The notes: generated by a model not told the origin, from the letters alone. A DNA stretch of 64,000 nt from Mycolicibacter sinensis (GCF_001667375.1 NZ_LZIN01000073.1:62001-126000); one strand, 5' to 3'; positions 54,720 through 64,000 are shown, counted from the stretch's first letter. Program-made: numbers and translations.

Positions 54720-55813
54720 CGCGCGGCTCCCGGGACCACCGGCGGCAATGCCGCCTCGGGCGGCAGCACCGTCGCCGGGGGCAACACGGCCTCGGGCGGC
54801 AGCTCCGTCGTCGGGGGCAGCAGAGCGTGCGGTGGCAGCTCCGTCGCCGGGGGCAGCACAACCACCGGTGGCAGCACAACCTCCGGAGACAGGGCGACCG
54901 GCGGAATGTCGAGCGCGGGACCCGGCGGCGGACCGGACAGTGGCGCGCCGGGTGCGGCGGGCATCCCGGGCAGGCCCGGAATGATCAGGGGCCCGCCCGG
55001 CGTGGCCGGGGAAGGCACCACCGGAGCGGGCGCCGCCGGGGTGGGCAGATGCCGGCTGTCCAGCTTCGGCCCGGCAGGCGGCACCCGAACCGGAACCTCG
55101 GCCGGCGGCGACGCCGGCCGATCGTCGGGCAGCTTGGTGTTCAGTGGCGGCGGCGGCACCCCTTCAGCCGGCTTCGGAACGCCCACCACCACCCAGTTGC
55201 CGGCCGGGTCCTGGACCAGATGCGCGGTGTCGCGGGTCGGGATCATGCCCAGCTCGCGCGCCGCCTCAGCCAGCGCCGGCGCCGATTCGGCCGTCAGCAC
55301 GTCACGCTCGAGCGCCTCCTTCTGCTGCATGAGCACCCGGTTGTGTTCCCGGATGTTGCCCAGCTGATACGAGCGCTCTGCGGCGTCCGTCGACAGCCAC
55401 AGCGTGATGCCCAGGCCGATGCCGAGCGAGCCGATGATCAGCACGACGAACGGAACCTTGGCCGCCAGCGTGCGCGGCCGCAGGTCGACCGACGCCAAGC
55501 GCGTGATCAGGCGTTCCCGTAGCGGAACACGCACAACCTTGGGCGTCTTGGCCTTTCGTGCCTTAGCCCGCGCTTTGGCCTGCTTGGTGTTCTTCGGTGG
55601 TGCCGGCCTGGTGTCGGGACGCGGCAGCGCCGCGTTCTGCGGCCCTGACCGTGGCCGCGATTCGCGCCCGGGGGCGGGTGCATTCGGGTGCTGGCGGCGC
55701 AGGCGCCGCGATTGCGACGCCTCGTTGGAGCGGCGCGGCCGGGTACGGGTCCCGCCTTCAGGGTTGCGGCGGCGGTCGCCTTGCCGGGCCGCAGGTTTGC
55801 GCTTGGTCGCCAT
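54716..55813 (-). CDS. FtsL-like membrane protein with Pro-rich repeat tail (Rv2164c-like)
   Basis: 365 residues. Basic N-terminal region (1-110), one membrane span (about 119-139, PFVVLIIGSLGIGLGITL), a short coiled coil (REHNRVLMQQKEALERDV) and a long Pro/Ala-rich exterior tail. The last ~65 residues are near-repeats built on LPP (VVLPPATELPP, HALLPPTTELPP, EAVLPPATVLPP). Position between rsmH and pbpB equals FtsL in other bacteria. It probably joins FtsQ and PbpB at the septum. Its start shares a base with the rsmH stop. Confidence 0.85.
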   Translation of the reverse strand: MATKRKPAARQGDRRRNPEGGTRTRPRRSNEASQSRRLRRQHPNAPAPGRESRPRSGPQNAALPRPDTRPAPPKNTKQAKARAKARKAKTPKVVRVPLRERLITRLASVDLRPRTLAAKVPFVVLIIGSLGIGLGITLWLSTDAAERSYQLGNIREHNRVLMQQKEALERDVLTAESAPALAEAARELGMIPTRDTAHLVQDPAGNWVVVGVPKPAEGVPPPPLNTKLPDDRPASPPAEVPVRVPPAGPKLDSRHLPTPAAPAPVVPSPATPGGPLIIPGLPGMPAAPGAPLSGPPPGPALDIPPVALSPEVVLPPVVVLPPATELPPHALLPPTTELPPEAVLPPATVLPPEAALPPVVPGAAR

Positions 55814-56820
55814 CAGTTCCCCCTCGATGCCGCGATCGGCCCGTTCGTCACCCGCTGCACGGCCCGGAGCCGGACCGACCCGGCCCGCGGGTTGCGCTCG
55901 ATCTCATCCGGTTGGGCCCGTTCGGCACCCCGGGTCAACGTGGTGAAAGTCGGTTCGTCACCGGGCAACTCGACCGGCAGGTCGACCGGGGTGCGCGACG
56001 TGGTCACCGCGGCGAACAACTGCTTGACGATGCGGTCCTCCAGCGATTGGTAGGACATCACCGCGATGCGCCCGCCCACTGCCAGGGCGTTCAGCGCCGC
56101 CGGAAGAGCATCCCGCAGCGAGTCCAGTTCAGCGTTGACCGCGATCCGCAGCGCCTGGAACGTCCGCTTGGCCGGATGCCCCCCGGTACGCCGCGCCGGC
56201 GCCGGAATCGCCTCGTAGAGCAGGGCGGTCAGCTCGCTCGTCGACGTGAACGGGGTCTGCGCCCGGCGGCGGACGATGTGCGAGGCGATCCGGGATGCGA
56301 AGCGTTCCTCGCCGAAGCGGCGCAATATGTCGGTCAGCGCCGCCGCGTCGTAGGTGTTGATGATGTCCGCCGCCGTCAGCTCGCCGTCGGGGTCCATCCG
56401 CATGTCCAGCGGGGCGTCGTGAGCGTAGGAGAAGCCCCGCTCCGCCCGGTCCAGCTGCATCGAGGAAACACCCAGGTCGAACAGCACCGCGTCGACGGAA
56501 GCCGTTGCAGCCAAGCCCGTTTCGGCCAGCGCGTTGCTGATCCCGTCGAAGCGGGTGTGGACCGTGTGCAGCCGATCGGCGAAACGGGCCAGCCGGGCGC
56601 TGGCGATGCCGAGTGCGGTGGTGTCCCGGTCGAGGCCGATCACCCGCAGTCCGGGGAACTCGGTCAGAAACCGTTCGGTGTGGCCGCCGGCTCCCAGGGT
56701 CGCGTCCACGAGGGTGGCGCCGAGCCCGTCGGGAGATTGCCGAGTCAGCGCCGGGGCCAGCAGTTCCACGCAGCGCTCGAGCAGCACCGGCACGTGCCCG
56801 AATTCGCCCTGCTCGGCCAC
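55813..56820 (-). CDS. rsmH: 16S rRNA (cytosine-1402-N4)-methyltransferase
   Basis: 335 residues from the GTG at 56820, preceded by GGGGAGG at 7 nt. The upstream open frame to 57147 overlaps mraZ and is not conserved. SAM motif [15 protein letters not shown], then [11 protein letters not shown], and the C-terminal [15 protein letters not shown]. It methylates C1402 in the ribosomal P site. Second gene of the dcw cluster. Confidence 0.95.
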   Translation of the reverse strand: MAEQGEFGHVPVLLERCVELLAPALTRQSPDGLGATLVDATLGAGGHTERFLTEFPGLRVIGLDRDTTALGIASARLARFADRLHTVHTRFDGISNALAETGLAATASVDAVLFDLGVSSMQLDRAERGFSYAHDAPLDMRMDPDGELTAADIINTYDAAALTDILRRFGEERFASRIASHIVRRRAQTPFTSTSELTALLYEAIPAPARRTGGHPAKRTFQALRIAVNAELDSLRDALPAALNALAVGGRIAVMSYQSLEDRIVKQLFAAVTTSRTPVDLPVELPGDEPTFTTLTRGAERAQPDEIERNPRAGSVRLRAVQRVTNGPIAASRGN

Positions 56821-56880
56821 CGCACCACCTCCCCGTCTCTGGGCCGCCCCTGCCTCGAGGTCCCTGCCCGACAGCGCGAA

Positions 56881-56905
56881 CCTGACGTTGGGGAAGTACG
56901 TCAGG
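56881..56905. promoter_or_regulatory. Hairpin between mraZ and rsmH
   Basis: CCTGACGT (56881-56888) and ACGTCAGG (56898-56905) are perfect complements around a 9-nt loop, in the 124-bp gap between mraZ and rsmH. No T-run follows, so it is not a standard terminator. It may be an RNA stability or processing element that lets mraZ and the downstream genes differ in level. Confidence 0.45.
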
Positions 56906-56944
56906 GTCGGTTCGGACAGAGGCCACGAGGCACGGGCGGGCGCC

Positions 56945-57376
56945 TCAGATGATGTCGCTGAGGGCTTCATCGCTGGCCGCGGAGAAGTTCTCTTCATGGG
57001 TCTGCTGGTAGTCACTCCAGGCCTGCGCGTCCCAGATTTCGAGGTAGTCGACCGAGCCGATGACCACGCAGTCCTTGGACAGGTTGGCGTAGCGCCGGTG
57101 ATCCGGTGACAACGTGATCCGGCCCTGGCCGTCGGGATGCTGTTCATCGGTGGCGGCGGCCAGGTTGCGCAGGAACGCCCGCGCCTCGGGGTTACTGCGC
57201 GATGCCTTGGCCGCGCGGCGGGCCAGCTGCTCGAACTCTGCCCGCGGATAGACGGCCAGGCTGTGGTCCTGGCTCTTGGTGACCATCAACCCTCCTGCCA
57301 GTGCGTCGCGGAACTTCGCGGGCAGTGTGAGCCGCCCCTTGTCGTCGAGCTTGGGCGTGTAGGTGCCGAGGAACAT
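56945..57376 (-). CDS. mraZ: Transcriptional regulator MraZ
   Basis: 143 residues, two SpoVT/AbrB-like halves: [20 protein letters not shown] near the N-terminus and [18 protein letters not shown] in the second half, each with the GR(L/I)TL turn. MraZ forms a ring that binds repeats upstream of its own gene and controls the dcw operon. Four such repeats are visible upstream. Confidence 0.96.
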   Translation of the reverse strand: MFLGTYTPKLDDKGRLTLPAKFRDALAGGLMVTKSQDHSLAVYPRAEFEQLARRAAKASRSNPEARAFLRNLAAATDEQHPDGQGRITLSPDHRRYANLSKDCVVIGSVDYLEIWDAQAWSDYQQTHEENFSAASDEALSDII

Positions 57377-57397
57377 CGGCTACCTCCCCACTCACTC

Positions 57398-57433
57398 GAC
57401 CACGTCAGCCCACAATACCCCACAATCACCCAC
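57398..57433 (-). promoter_or_regulatory. MraZ-binding repeats upstream of mraZ
   Basis: On the minus strand GTGGGT, GTGGGG, GTGGGC and GTGGTC follow each other at exact 10-bp steps (plus-strand positions 57428, 57418, 57408, 57398), 22-57 bp before the mraZ ATG. One helical turn per repeat fits binding by the ring-shaped MraZ and matches the TGGGN repeats known elsewhere. A fifth GTGGGG near 57386 is off-phase. Confidence 0.72.
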
Positions 57434-57621
57434 TCCGCACCATTTAGCGGCCCGGTTTCCCCCCGCTTCCCCACTTGTCCGCGGGTTTTCCGGCTTACCT
57501 CCGGCTGGAGCGGTCGGCAGCGCCACGAAACGGCCTGGTCAGCCAGGCGAAACGGAAGTGGGGCGAAGTGGGGCTAGCCGGCCGTCAGAATCACGCCGGC
57601 AGCCCACCCGGATGCGCCCAT

Positions 57622-57648
57622 GAAAAAGGGCAGCCGATCGGCTGCCCT
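57622..57648 (-). terminator. Rho-independent terminator after the DUF3040 gene
   Basis: Arms AGGGCAGCCGA and TCGGCTGCCCT make a perfect 22-bp palindrome at 57627-57648; on the minus strand it is followed by a T5 run. It begins 21 bp past the stop of the DUF3040 gene, whose transcript would end here, shielding mraZ. The rest of 57434-57668 holds the mraZ promoter region and no gene. Confidence 0.8.
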
Positions 57649-57668
57649 GTCACCTCACCCGTGCCGCG

Positions 57669-58070
57669 TTACGGCTCGAAGCGGCGGCGGAACCGGTCCT
57701 CCATGCGGCTGGCGAACGTCCCGCTGCCGCCCTTTACCCGGCGCTGCTGGCTACCGCCGGTCCTGGCAACGCCATCGCGACCCGCAGCGGCATGCTTGCC
57801 GGTGATCGCGAAGATCACGCCTGCGAACATGACCACGAATCCCAGCACGCTCAGGATCAAGAATCCGGGATTGACCATCGCGTAGAAGGGGATGCCCGAG
57901 ACCAGCATCACCAGCCCAACCAAGAACAGCGCCATGCCCTGAATCCGCCGCCGGGTGGTCGGGGTGCGCAAGGCACCGCCGCGAACGCTGGAAGCGAACT
58001 TCGGGTCCTCGGCGTAGAGGGCGCTCTCGATCTCATCAAGCATCCGCTGTTCATGATCGGAGAGTGGCAT
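57669..58070 (-). CDS. DUF3040 membrane protein (Rv2169c-like)
   Basis: 133 residues (MPLSDHEQRMLDEIESALYA), a typical DUF3040 N-terminus, with two hydrophobic helices (about 45-60 and 68-90) and a basic C-terminus. Function unknown; widespread in actinobacteria next to mraZ. A 218-bp region (58071-58288) separates it from the divergent GNAT gene; it must hold both promoters, but no motif is clear. Confidence 0.85.
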   Translation of the reverse strand: MPLSDHEQRMLDEIESALYAEDPKFASSVRGGALRTPTTRRRIQGMALFLVGLVMLVSGIPFYAMVNPGFLILSVLGFVVMFAGVIFAITGKHAAAGRDGVARTGGSQQRRVKGGSGTFASRMEDRFRRRFEP

Positions 58071-58288
58071 TCGTCCCTCCTTGCCGACGGCCGCTCACAT
58101 CACTGCCCACCGCTGGCTACGACTGTGCGGGCATCTAATACTGATAATACGAGGTCGACCTGCGGTGTACCACAGGCTTCGTCAGCTGATTGTAGCCGCG
58201 GTCCGGCGATGCCGATCCACAACCACCGACGTCCGCCGGATAATAGGTCCGGCGCGCCCTACCACCGGCCGGGAAAGGAACCTGCACG

Positions 58289-58903
58289 TTGGCGACATTG
58301 CTCATCGACCTGTCGCCGCGTGACATGGCGGACCGTCTCGGCGAGGCGCTGCGGGTGTACGTCACCGCGATGGGCTACCCGCCGGGCACCGCGAACCAAC
58401 GTGCGGCGATGTGGCTGGATCACACCCGCCGGCGCGGGTGGCAGGCGGTGGCCGCCCTGGACGGCGGAGACGGCGGATCCGGCGCCGAGATGCTGGGAAT
58501 CGCCTACGGCTACTGCGGAGCACCCGATCAGTGGTGGCAGCAGCAGGTGGTGATGGGTCTGCAGCGCCGCGGCCTGCCCCGACCCGCCATCTCCCGCCTG
58601 ATGACCAGCTATTTCGAGCTGACTGAATTGCACGTGCTGCCACAATCGCAGGGCAGCGGCCTGGGCGAGGCACTGGCACGGCGACTGCTCGCCGGGCGCG
58701 CCGAGGCCAACGTGCTGTTGTCCACTCCGGAGATCAGCGGCGAGGGCAACCGCGCCTGGCGGCTATACCGCCGGCTGGGTTTCACCGACGTCATCCGCAG
58801 CCACCACTTCGCCGGCGACCCCCGGCCGTTCGCCATTCTGGGCCGCACACTGCCGTTGGAGCAGGCATCGGCAGCGCAGAACCCGGCCGATCTGGCACGA
58901 TGA
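58289..58903 (+). CDS. GNAT-family acetyltransferase (Rv2170-like)
   Basis: 204 residues from a TTG at 58289 with GGAAAGGA 9 nt upstream. The acetyl-CoA site is in TELHVLPQSQGSGLGEALARR (Q/RxxGxG/A pattern), and NRAWRLYRRLGFTDV is the usual C-terminal motif. The M. tuberculosis homologue has been reported to acetylate isocitrate dehydrogenase and isoniazid; I recall this rather than derive it. Overlaps lppM by 4 nt. Confidence 0.87.
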   Translation: MATLLIDLSPRDMADRLGEALRVYVTAMGYPPGTANQRAAMWLDHTRRRGWQAVAALDGGDGGSGAEMLGIAYGYCGAPDQWWQQQVVMGLQRRGLPRPAISRLMTSYFELTELHVLPQSQGSGLGEALARRLLAGRAEANVLLSTPEISGEGNRAWRLYRRLGFTDVIRSHHFAGDPRPFAILGRTLPLEQASAAQNPADLAR

Positions 58904-59610
58904 CGTCCGTGCATGTTCGGCGCTCACCCCGGCTCACCGTGTACCGCCGGCTGCTGGCCCTGGTGGGGCTGCTGCTGATCGCCGCGCCTTCCCTGGTCGG
59001 CTGCGTGCGCATCAAGGCCACCATCACCGTCTCCCCCAACGACCAGGTGTCGGGCCACATCATCGCGGCGGCCAAACCCCGCAACGACAACGACACCGGC
59101 CCCAAGCTCGACGCCGACCTGCCGTTCGCCCAGAAGATCGCCATCTCCAACTACAAGAGGGACGGCTACGTCGGCTCCCAGGCGGTGTTCTCCGACCTGA
59201 CCTTCGCCGAACTGCCCCAGCTGGCCGAGATGAGCCGCGACGCGGCCGGGGTGAACCTGGCGCTGCGTCGTGCCGGCAATCTGGTGATCCTGGAGGGCCG
59301 AGTGGATCTCACCTCGCTCAGCGACCCCGAAGCCGACGTCGAATTGAGCGTCGCGTTCCCGGGCGAGGTGACGTCGACCAACGGCGAGCGCATCGGCGAG
59401 GACACCGTGCAGTGGCGACTCAAGCCGGGCGTGGTGAGCACCATGAGCGCGCAGGCGCGTTACACCGATCCCAGCACCCGCTCGTTCGCGCGCGCCGCCA
59501 TCTGGCTGGTGTTGTCGACGCTGGCGGTGGCCGGAGCGGTGGCGCTGATCGCCTGGCAGGGCCGGGACCGCTCACCGCGGGTAGGCAGCGCACACGACGA
59601 GGCCGACTGA
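58900..59610 (+). CDS. lppM: Lipoprotein LppM
   Basis: 236 residues. Signal peptide with lipobox PSLVGC (Cys near 35), an extracellular beta-rich domain (VRIKATITVSPNDQVSGH onward) and a C-terminal membrane span (about 198-218). LppM of M. tuberculosis is linked to phagocytosis and phagosome maturation. Coupled to the upstream GNAT gene by ATGA. Confidence 0.93.
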   Translation: MTSVHVRRSPRLTVYRRLLALVGLLLIAAPSLVGCVRIKATITVSPNDQVSGHIIAAAKPRNDNDTGPKLDADLPFAQKIAISNYKRDGYVGSQAVFSDLTFAELPQLAEMSRDAAGVNLALRRAGNLVILEGRVDLTSLSDPEADVELSVAFPGEVTSTNGERIGEDTVQWRLKPGVVSTMSAQARYTDPSTRSFARAAIWLVLSTLAVAGAVALIAWQGRDRSPRVGSAHDEAD

Positions 59611-59620
59611 GCCGGCCGGC

Positions 59621-60514
59621 TCAGCGGGGCTGCGGCGACCAGTACTCGAGCATCTGCGCGAAGGTGGTGAACGCGGCCGCGGACACCCCGTAGGTGGCTT
59701 CCAGGTGAATGCTCAGCGGGAAGCCGAGATCGGCGACACCGTCGATCACCCGCTTGTACAGGTCGAGCATCAGCTTGCGCCGCTGCTCGGGCTCACTGCC
59801 GGACAGCGTCCTGACGAAGTCCTGCTCGGCCGCCACCGCCGCGTTGCCCGGGTCCTGGATCAGCCAGTTGATCAGCCCGACCCGGTTCTCGAACGTCGGC
59901 ACGAAACCGAAGGACAGCAGGATCTCCGGGCGCGCGTCGCTGTGCTGGGCGAACTCGGTCAAAAACGGCACGATCGCATCGGAGTACAGCAGCTGGGTCA
60001 GCCCGAATGTGGCACCACGGTCGCATTTGAAGTCGAACCGGCCGATCTCATCGGCGCGGGTCGGGATCAGGATGACGCCGCGGTTGGGCAGCTCGTCGCG
60101 GAAGGTCGCCAGCGCGTCGGTGGGCGGCACACCCGAGCCCTCGCCGTCGGCCATGGTGCGGGGCACGCCGACGAACACGACGCCCTCGATGCCGGCCGCG
60201 GTCAGCTCGCCCAGCCGGCTGCGCAGCGCCGATTCGTCGGAGAACGCGGTGACCTGGGTGCACAGCCCGGCCATGCCCGGCAGCTCCGGCTTGATCGCCG
60301 TCCAGAAGTCCAGCACATCGAGCTTGGGCTTCATCTCGATCGGCCGGTCGTCCTCCTCGGCGATCATGCTCGGCATCAGGATGTGCCGGATCCGCCCCTG
60401 CAGGCCGGACTCGGCCGCGAACCGCACGACCTTGCGCGCCTCCTCGATCGTCTGCTCGGGGCCCCGTTCCACGTTCGGTGGGACCAGCTCGAGTGCGACG
60501 GTGTTCAAGGTCAC
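59621..60514 (-). CDS. Methylenetetrahydrofolate reductase-like protein (Rv2172c type)
   Basis: 297 residues from the GTG at 60514 with AGGAG 7 nt upstream. It is a TIM-barrel protein (VTLNTVALELVPPNVERG start) with only faint likeness to classical MetF. The Rv2172c class has been described as non-classical MTHFR. If so, it supplies the methyl-THF used by MetH encoded at 19256-22996. Tail HLEATYGVSAAAFTTF. No flavin motif is obvious. Confidence 0.75.
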   Translation of the reverse strand: MTLNTVALELVPPNVERGPEQTIEEARKVVRFAAESGLQGRIRHILMPSMIAEEDDRPIEMKPKLDVLDFWTAIKPELPGMAGLCTQVTAFSDESALRSRLGELTAAGIEGVVFVGVPRTMADGEGSGVPPTDALATFRDELPNRGVILIPTRADEIGRFDFKCDRGATFGLTQLLYSDAIVPFLTEFAQHSDARPEILLSFGFVPTFENRVGLINWLIQDPGNAAVAAEQDFVRTLSGSEPEQRRKLMLDLYKRVIDGVADLGFPLSIHLEATYGVSAAAFTTFAQMLEYWSPQPR

Positions 60515-60691
60515 GAGGTTGCTCCTCATCGAAGGCGGTCAACGGTGCCGCGGGCGGGCTTCGCCGGCCCTCCGCGGAGAAGCAGGGGCGGCACCGCGGC
60601 CGATACGGGCACCAGACGCTGAGCCTATCGACCATGCGTCCGCGCCGCCTGCCTGAGTCCCCCCCGAGCGTGGTGGCACACTCTACGCTGA

Positions 60692-61834
<1,143 letters not shown>

Positions 61835-61849
61835 GTACCCGGAGCGCCG

Positions 61850-63382
61850 ATGTCTACCCCCGTCACCCCGCCGGTCCCGGCTGTGTCCACCGATGCCGCC
61901 GACACCCGTTCCCGGCTACGGCGATTCGCCACCAGCGAGCAGTCCGGCGCGGCGTGGCGCGGCTGCCTGGGGGCTGTGCTGATCACCCTGGGCGGTCTGG
62001 GAGCGGGCAGCACCCGGATCCAGGACCCGGTGCTGGAGTCGGTGCACCTGTCCTGGCTGCGCTTCGGCCACGGCCTGGTGCTGTCGTCGGTGCTGTTGTG
62101 GGTCGGGGTCGCGGTCATGCTGGTGGCCTGGCTGGGTCTGGGCCGACGCGTGATCAACGGCACGGTCACCGAATACACGTTGATCGCGACCACCGGTTTC
62201 TGGCTGGCGCCGCTGCTGCTGTCGGTTCCGGTGTTCAGCCGAGACACCTACTCCTACCTGGCCCAGGGCGCGTTGCTGCGCGACGGTTTCGACCCGTATG
62301 TGGTCGGGCCGGTCGAAAATCCCAACCCGCTGCTCGACGACGTCAGCCCGATCTGGTCGGCGACGACGGCGCCCTACGGTCCGGCGTTCATCTTGATCGC
62401 CAAGCTGGTGACGATCCTGGTGGGCGACAACGTGGTAGTCGGCACCATGGTGCTGCGGTTGTGCATGCTGCCCGGTCTGGCGCTGTTGATCTGGGCCGCG
62501 CCGCGGGTGGCCCGGCGGGTCGGGGGCAGTGCCCCGGCGGCGCTGTTCCTCGCGGTGCTCAACCCGCTGGTGATCATCCACCTGATGGGCGGGGTCCACA
62601 ACGAGATGCTGATGGTGGGCCTGATGATCGCCGGGATCGCCGTGACCTTGGAGCGCCACCACCTGGCCGGGATCACGCTGGTGGCCCTGGCCGCGGCGGT
62701 CAAGGCCACCGCCGTCATCGCACTGCCGTTTCTGGTGTGGGTGTGGATGCGCCGGCTGCGGGAGCGCCGCGGCTACCCGGCGGCGGGGGCGTTCGCGGCG
62801 GCAGCGGGTGTCTCCGCGCTGATCGTCGTCGCCGTCTTCGCGGTGCTCTCGACCCTTGCTGGTGTTGGTCTGGGCTGGCTGACCGCCCTGCTGGCCGGCA
62901 ACGTCAAGATCATCAACTGGCTCACCGTGCCCACCGCGGCGGCCAACGTGATCCACGCGGTCGGCGGGCTGTTCGCACCGGTGAACTTCTACGCGGTGCT
63001 GCACATCACCCGGATCACCGGAGTCGCGGTGATCGCGCTGGTGCTGTCGGTGCTGTGGTGGCGGTCCCGGCGCGACGATCGCACCGCGGTGGCCGGGATC
63101 GCCTGGGCGATGCTCATCGTGGTGCTGTTCGTGCCGGCCGCACTGCCCTGGTACTACACCTGGCCGTTGGCGGTGGCGGCCACCGTGGTGCGCTCACCGA
63201 CGGCGATCGCCGCGATCGCGGCGGCCTCGACCTGGATCATGGTGATCTTCAAGCCGGACGGCTCGCACGGCATGTACTCCTGGCTGCATGTGATCGCTGC
63301 GAGCGCCTGCGCACTGTACGCCTGGTACCGGCTCTCGAAAGCCGTCGAGGCGCCCGGGGTGGCTGAGATCAGTACGCCATAG
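61850..63382 (+). CDS. mptA: Alpha-1,6-mannosyltransferase MptA
   Basis: 510 residues with about 12-13 membrane spans. The GT-C motif with acidic residues sits in the first outer loop after TGFWLAPLLLSVPVFSRDTYSY. It elongates the mannan core of lipomannan and lipoarabinomannan using polyprenyl-phosphomannose outside the membrane. 15 nt after idsA2. Its last 14 nt overlap the convergent Rv2175c-like gene. Confidence 0.92.
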   Translation: MSTPVTPPVPAVSTDAADTRSRLRRFATSEQSGAAWRGCLGAVLITLGGLGAGSTRIQDPVLESVHLSWLRFGHGLVLSSVLLWVGVAVMLVAWLGLGRRVINGTVTEYTLIATTGFWLAPLLLSVPVFSRDTYSYLAQGALLRDGFDPYVVGPVENPNPLLDDVSPIWSATTAPYGPAFILIAKLVTILVGDNVVVGTMVLRLCMLPGLALLIWAAPRVARRVGGSAPAALFLAVLNPLVIIHLMGGVHNEMLMVGLMIAGIAVTLERHHLAGITLVALAAAVKATAVIALPFLVWVWMRRLRERRGYPAAGAFAAAAGVSALIVVAVFAVLSTLAGVGLGWLTALLAGNVKIINWLTVPTAAANVIHAVGGLFAPVNFYAVLHITRITGVAVIALVLSVLWWRSRRDDRTAVAGIAWAMLIVVLFVPAALPWYYTWPLAVAATVVRSPTAIAAIAAASTWIMVIFKPDGSHGMYSWLHVIAASACALYAWYRLSKAVEAPGVAEISTP

Positions 63383-63773
63383 CCTGCGCCCGGCGCATCA
63401 CTTCCCGGGCCTGGTGGGCGTGCAGCGCGTCGATGGGGCGGGCGTTGGACACCGCCTCGCGCACGCCGTCGCGGGTCAACGACAGCGACGAGTCCGGGGT
63501 GAACAGCCAGCGCACGATGTCGGTCTGCCGGTAGCCACCGTCGTGCAGCACCGCAAGCAATCCCGGCAGGCTCTTGACGACGTCCGCGTCCGCGGTGAAG
63601 AACACCTGCGGAACCACCAGCACGCCCCCCCGCCGCACCGCGACCAGATGGTTGTCGCGCAGGTACTGGTGCACTTTGGTGACCGGCACCCCGAGCATGT
63701 CGGCGACCCGGGGCAGGTCGAAGGTCGGTTCATCGGGTTCTAGGACATCGTCGGCGGCTGGAATGCTGCTCAC
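63369..63773 (-). CDS. Rv2175c-like DNA-binding regulator
   Basis: 134 residues from the GTG at 63773. Winged-helix-like DNA-binding part (FDLPRVADMLGVPVTKVHQYLR) and a conserved tail ending ALHAHQAREVMRRAQAMAY. In M. tuberculosis the protein is a PknL substrate with the acceptor Thr9 in a flexible N-terminal tail. That tail is missing here: an in-frame TAA lies 4 codons upstream. Divergent from pknL. Confidence 0.88.
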   Translation of the reverse strand: MSSIPAADDVLEPDEPTFDLPRVADMLGVPVTKVHQYLRDNHLVAVRRGGVLVVPQVFFTADADVVKSLPGLLAVLHDGGYRQTDIVRWLFTPDSSLSLTRDGVREAVSNARPIDALHAHQAREVMRRAQAMAY

Positions 63774-63825
63774 GACACAAGTTTAAAGCCGCCGGCGCGG
63801 CCACCCGCCCGCATACCATGACCGG

Positions 63826-64000
63826 GTGACTTCCACGTGGGGCCCGGACGCACTGGAAGGCGCCCTGCTCGACGGCCGGTACCGGGTCGGGACCCGGATC
63901 GCCACCGGCGGCACATCCACGGTCTACCGAGGTCTCGACGAACGCCTGGACCGCCCGGTGGCGTGCAAGGTGATGGACCTGCGCTATGCCGGCGATCAGC
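63826..64000 (+). CDS. pknL: Serine/threonine protein kinase PknL, N-terminal part
   Basis: 58 codons from the GTG at 63826 to the window edge. The Gly-rich loop RIATGGTSTVYRGLDERL and the catalytic Lys in RPVACKVMDL are seen; the remaining kinase and membrane parts lie outside. A TACCAT hexamer 6 nt before the GTG suggests a leaderless start. It shares the intergenic region with its substrate gene. Confidence 0.93.
   Translation, partial: MTSTWGPDALEGALLDGRYRVGTRIATGGTSTVYRGLDERLDRPVACKVMDLRYAGDQ

Noticed and set aside
54720..54900. CRISPR-like direct repeats
   Set aside because: Imperfect units without spacers, coding for the LPP tail of the FtsL-like protein.
63819..63830. ATG at 63819 as pknL start
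   Set aside because: It reads ATG ACC GGG TGA and stops at once; the GTG at 63826 opens the kinase frame.

Overview
This is a high-G+C actinobacterial chromosome segment, and the gene content is mycobacterial. It carries the Pup-proteasome genes (pup, prcB, prcA, dop, mpa), mycothiol biosynthesis (mshC), wag31, mptA, idsA2, lppL, lppM, and a division and cell-wall (dcw) cluster. From mpa onward the order closely follows the M. tuberculosis Rv2115c-Rv2176 region, as recalled and not aligned. PPE37, PE_PGRS37/38, ansP1 and yggS of that region are missing, so a non-tuberculous mycobacterium is likely.

Layout. 1-2886: urease genes ureA-ureB-ureC-(ureF), minus strand, running off the left edge. 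3069-4707: a Zn-ribbon/OB-fold protein plus a thiolase-like partner. 4720-5939: a VapBC toxin-antitoxin pair with a palindromic operator, a DUF167 gene and a truncated GntR remnant. 5948-12405: proteasome locus, interrupted by a TetR regulator and a divergent small membrane protein. 12552-16864: two MTB12-like exported proteins, DUF503, trmI, a RecB-like nuclease and a thioesterase-like protein. 17400-19243: hisG, hisE and a HAD phosphatase. 19256-23091: an Escherichia coli-type cobalamin methionine synthase (metH) behind what reads as an S-adenosylhomocysteine (SAH) riboswitch. 23201-34772: PAC2 protein, SDR, mshC, cysQ, a conserved four-gene group ending in uppP, lppL, pyrD, PEBP and an M20 peptidase. 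34887-35510: tRNA-Leu(GAG) followed by a HipA fragment. 36208-57376: wag31, sepF, ftsZ, ftsQ, murC, murG, ftsW, murD, mraY, murF, murE, pbpB, an FtsL-like protein, rsmH and mraZ, all minus strand, with a His-rich DUF2249 gene inserted on the plus strand. 57669-64000: DUF3040, GNAT, lppM, a MetF-like reductase, idsA2, mptA, the Rv2175c-like DNA-binding protein and the start of pknL.

How the genes work together. The dcw block is tightly coupled by 1-4 nt overlaps and covers lipid II synthesis (murE/F/D/C, mraY, murG), septal polymerisation (ftsW, pbpB) and ring assembly (ftsZ, sepF, ftsQ, wag31). Four 10-bp-spaced repeats before mraZ look like its own operator. The proteasome genes are also coupled: pup/prcB by GTGA and prcB/prcA by ATGA.

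The most unusual points are: (1) ftsW has lost its stop codon and reads in frame into murG, apparently through one missing A in an A-run; (2) the SAH-riboswitch-like leader of metH has a pseudoknot strand that overlaps a hairpin covering the ribosome-binding site; (3) the urease alpha subunit has Val where the active-site flap Cys is expected; (4) a His6/Cys-rich DUF2249 protein is inserted in the division cluster; (5) yggS is absent between sepF and pgeF; (6) the Rv2175c-like protein lacks the N-terminal tail that carries the PknL phosphosite.
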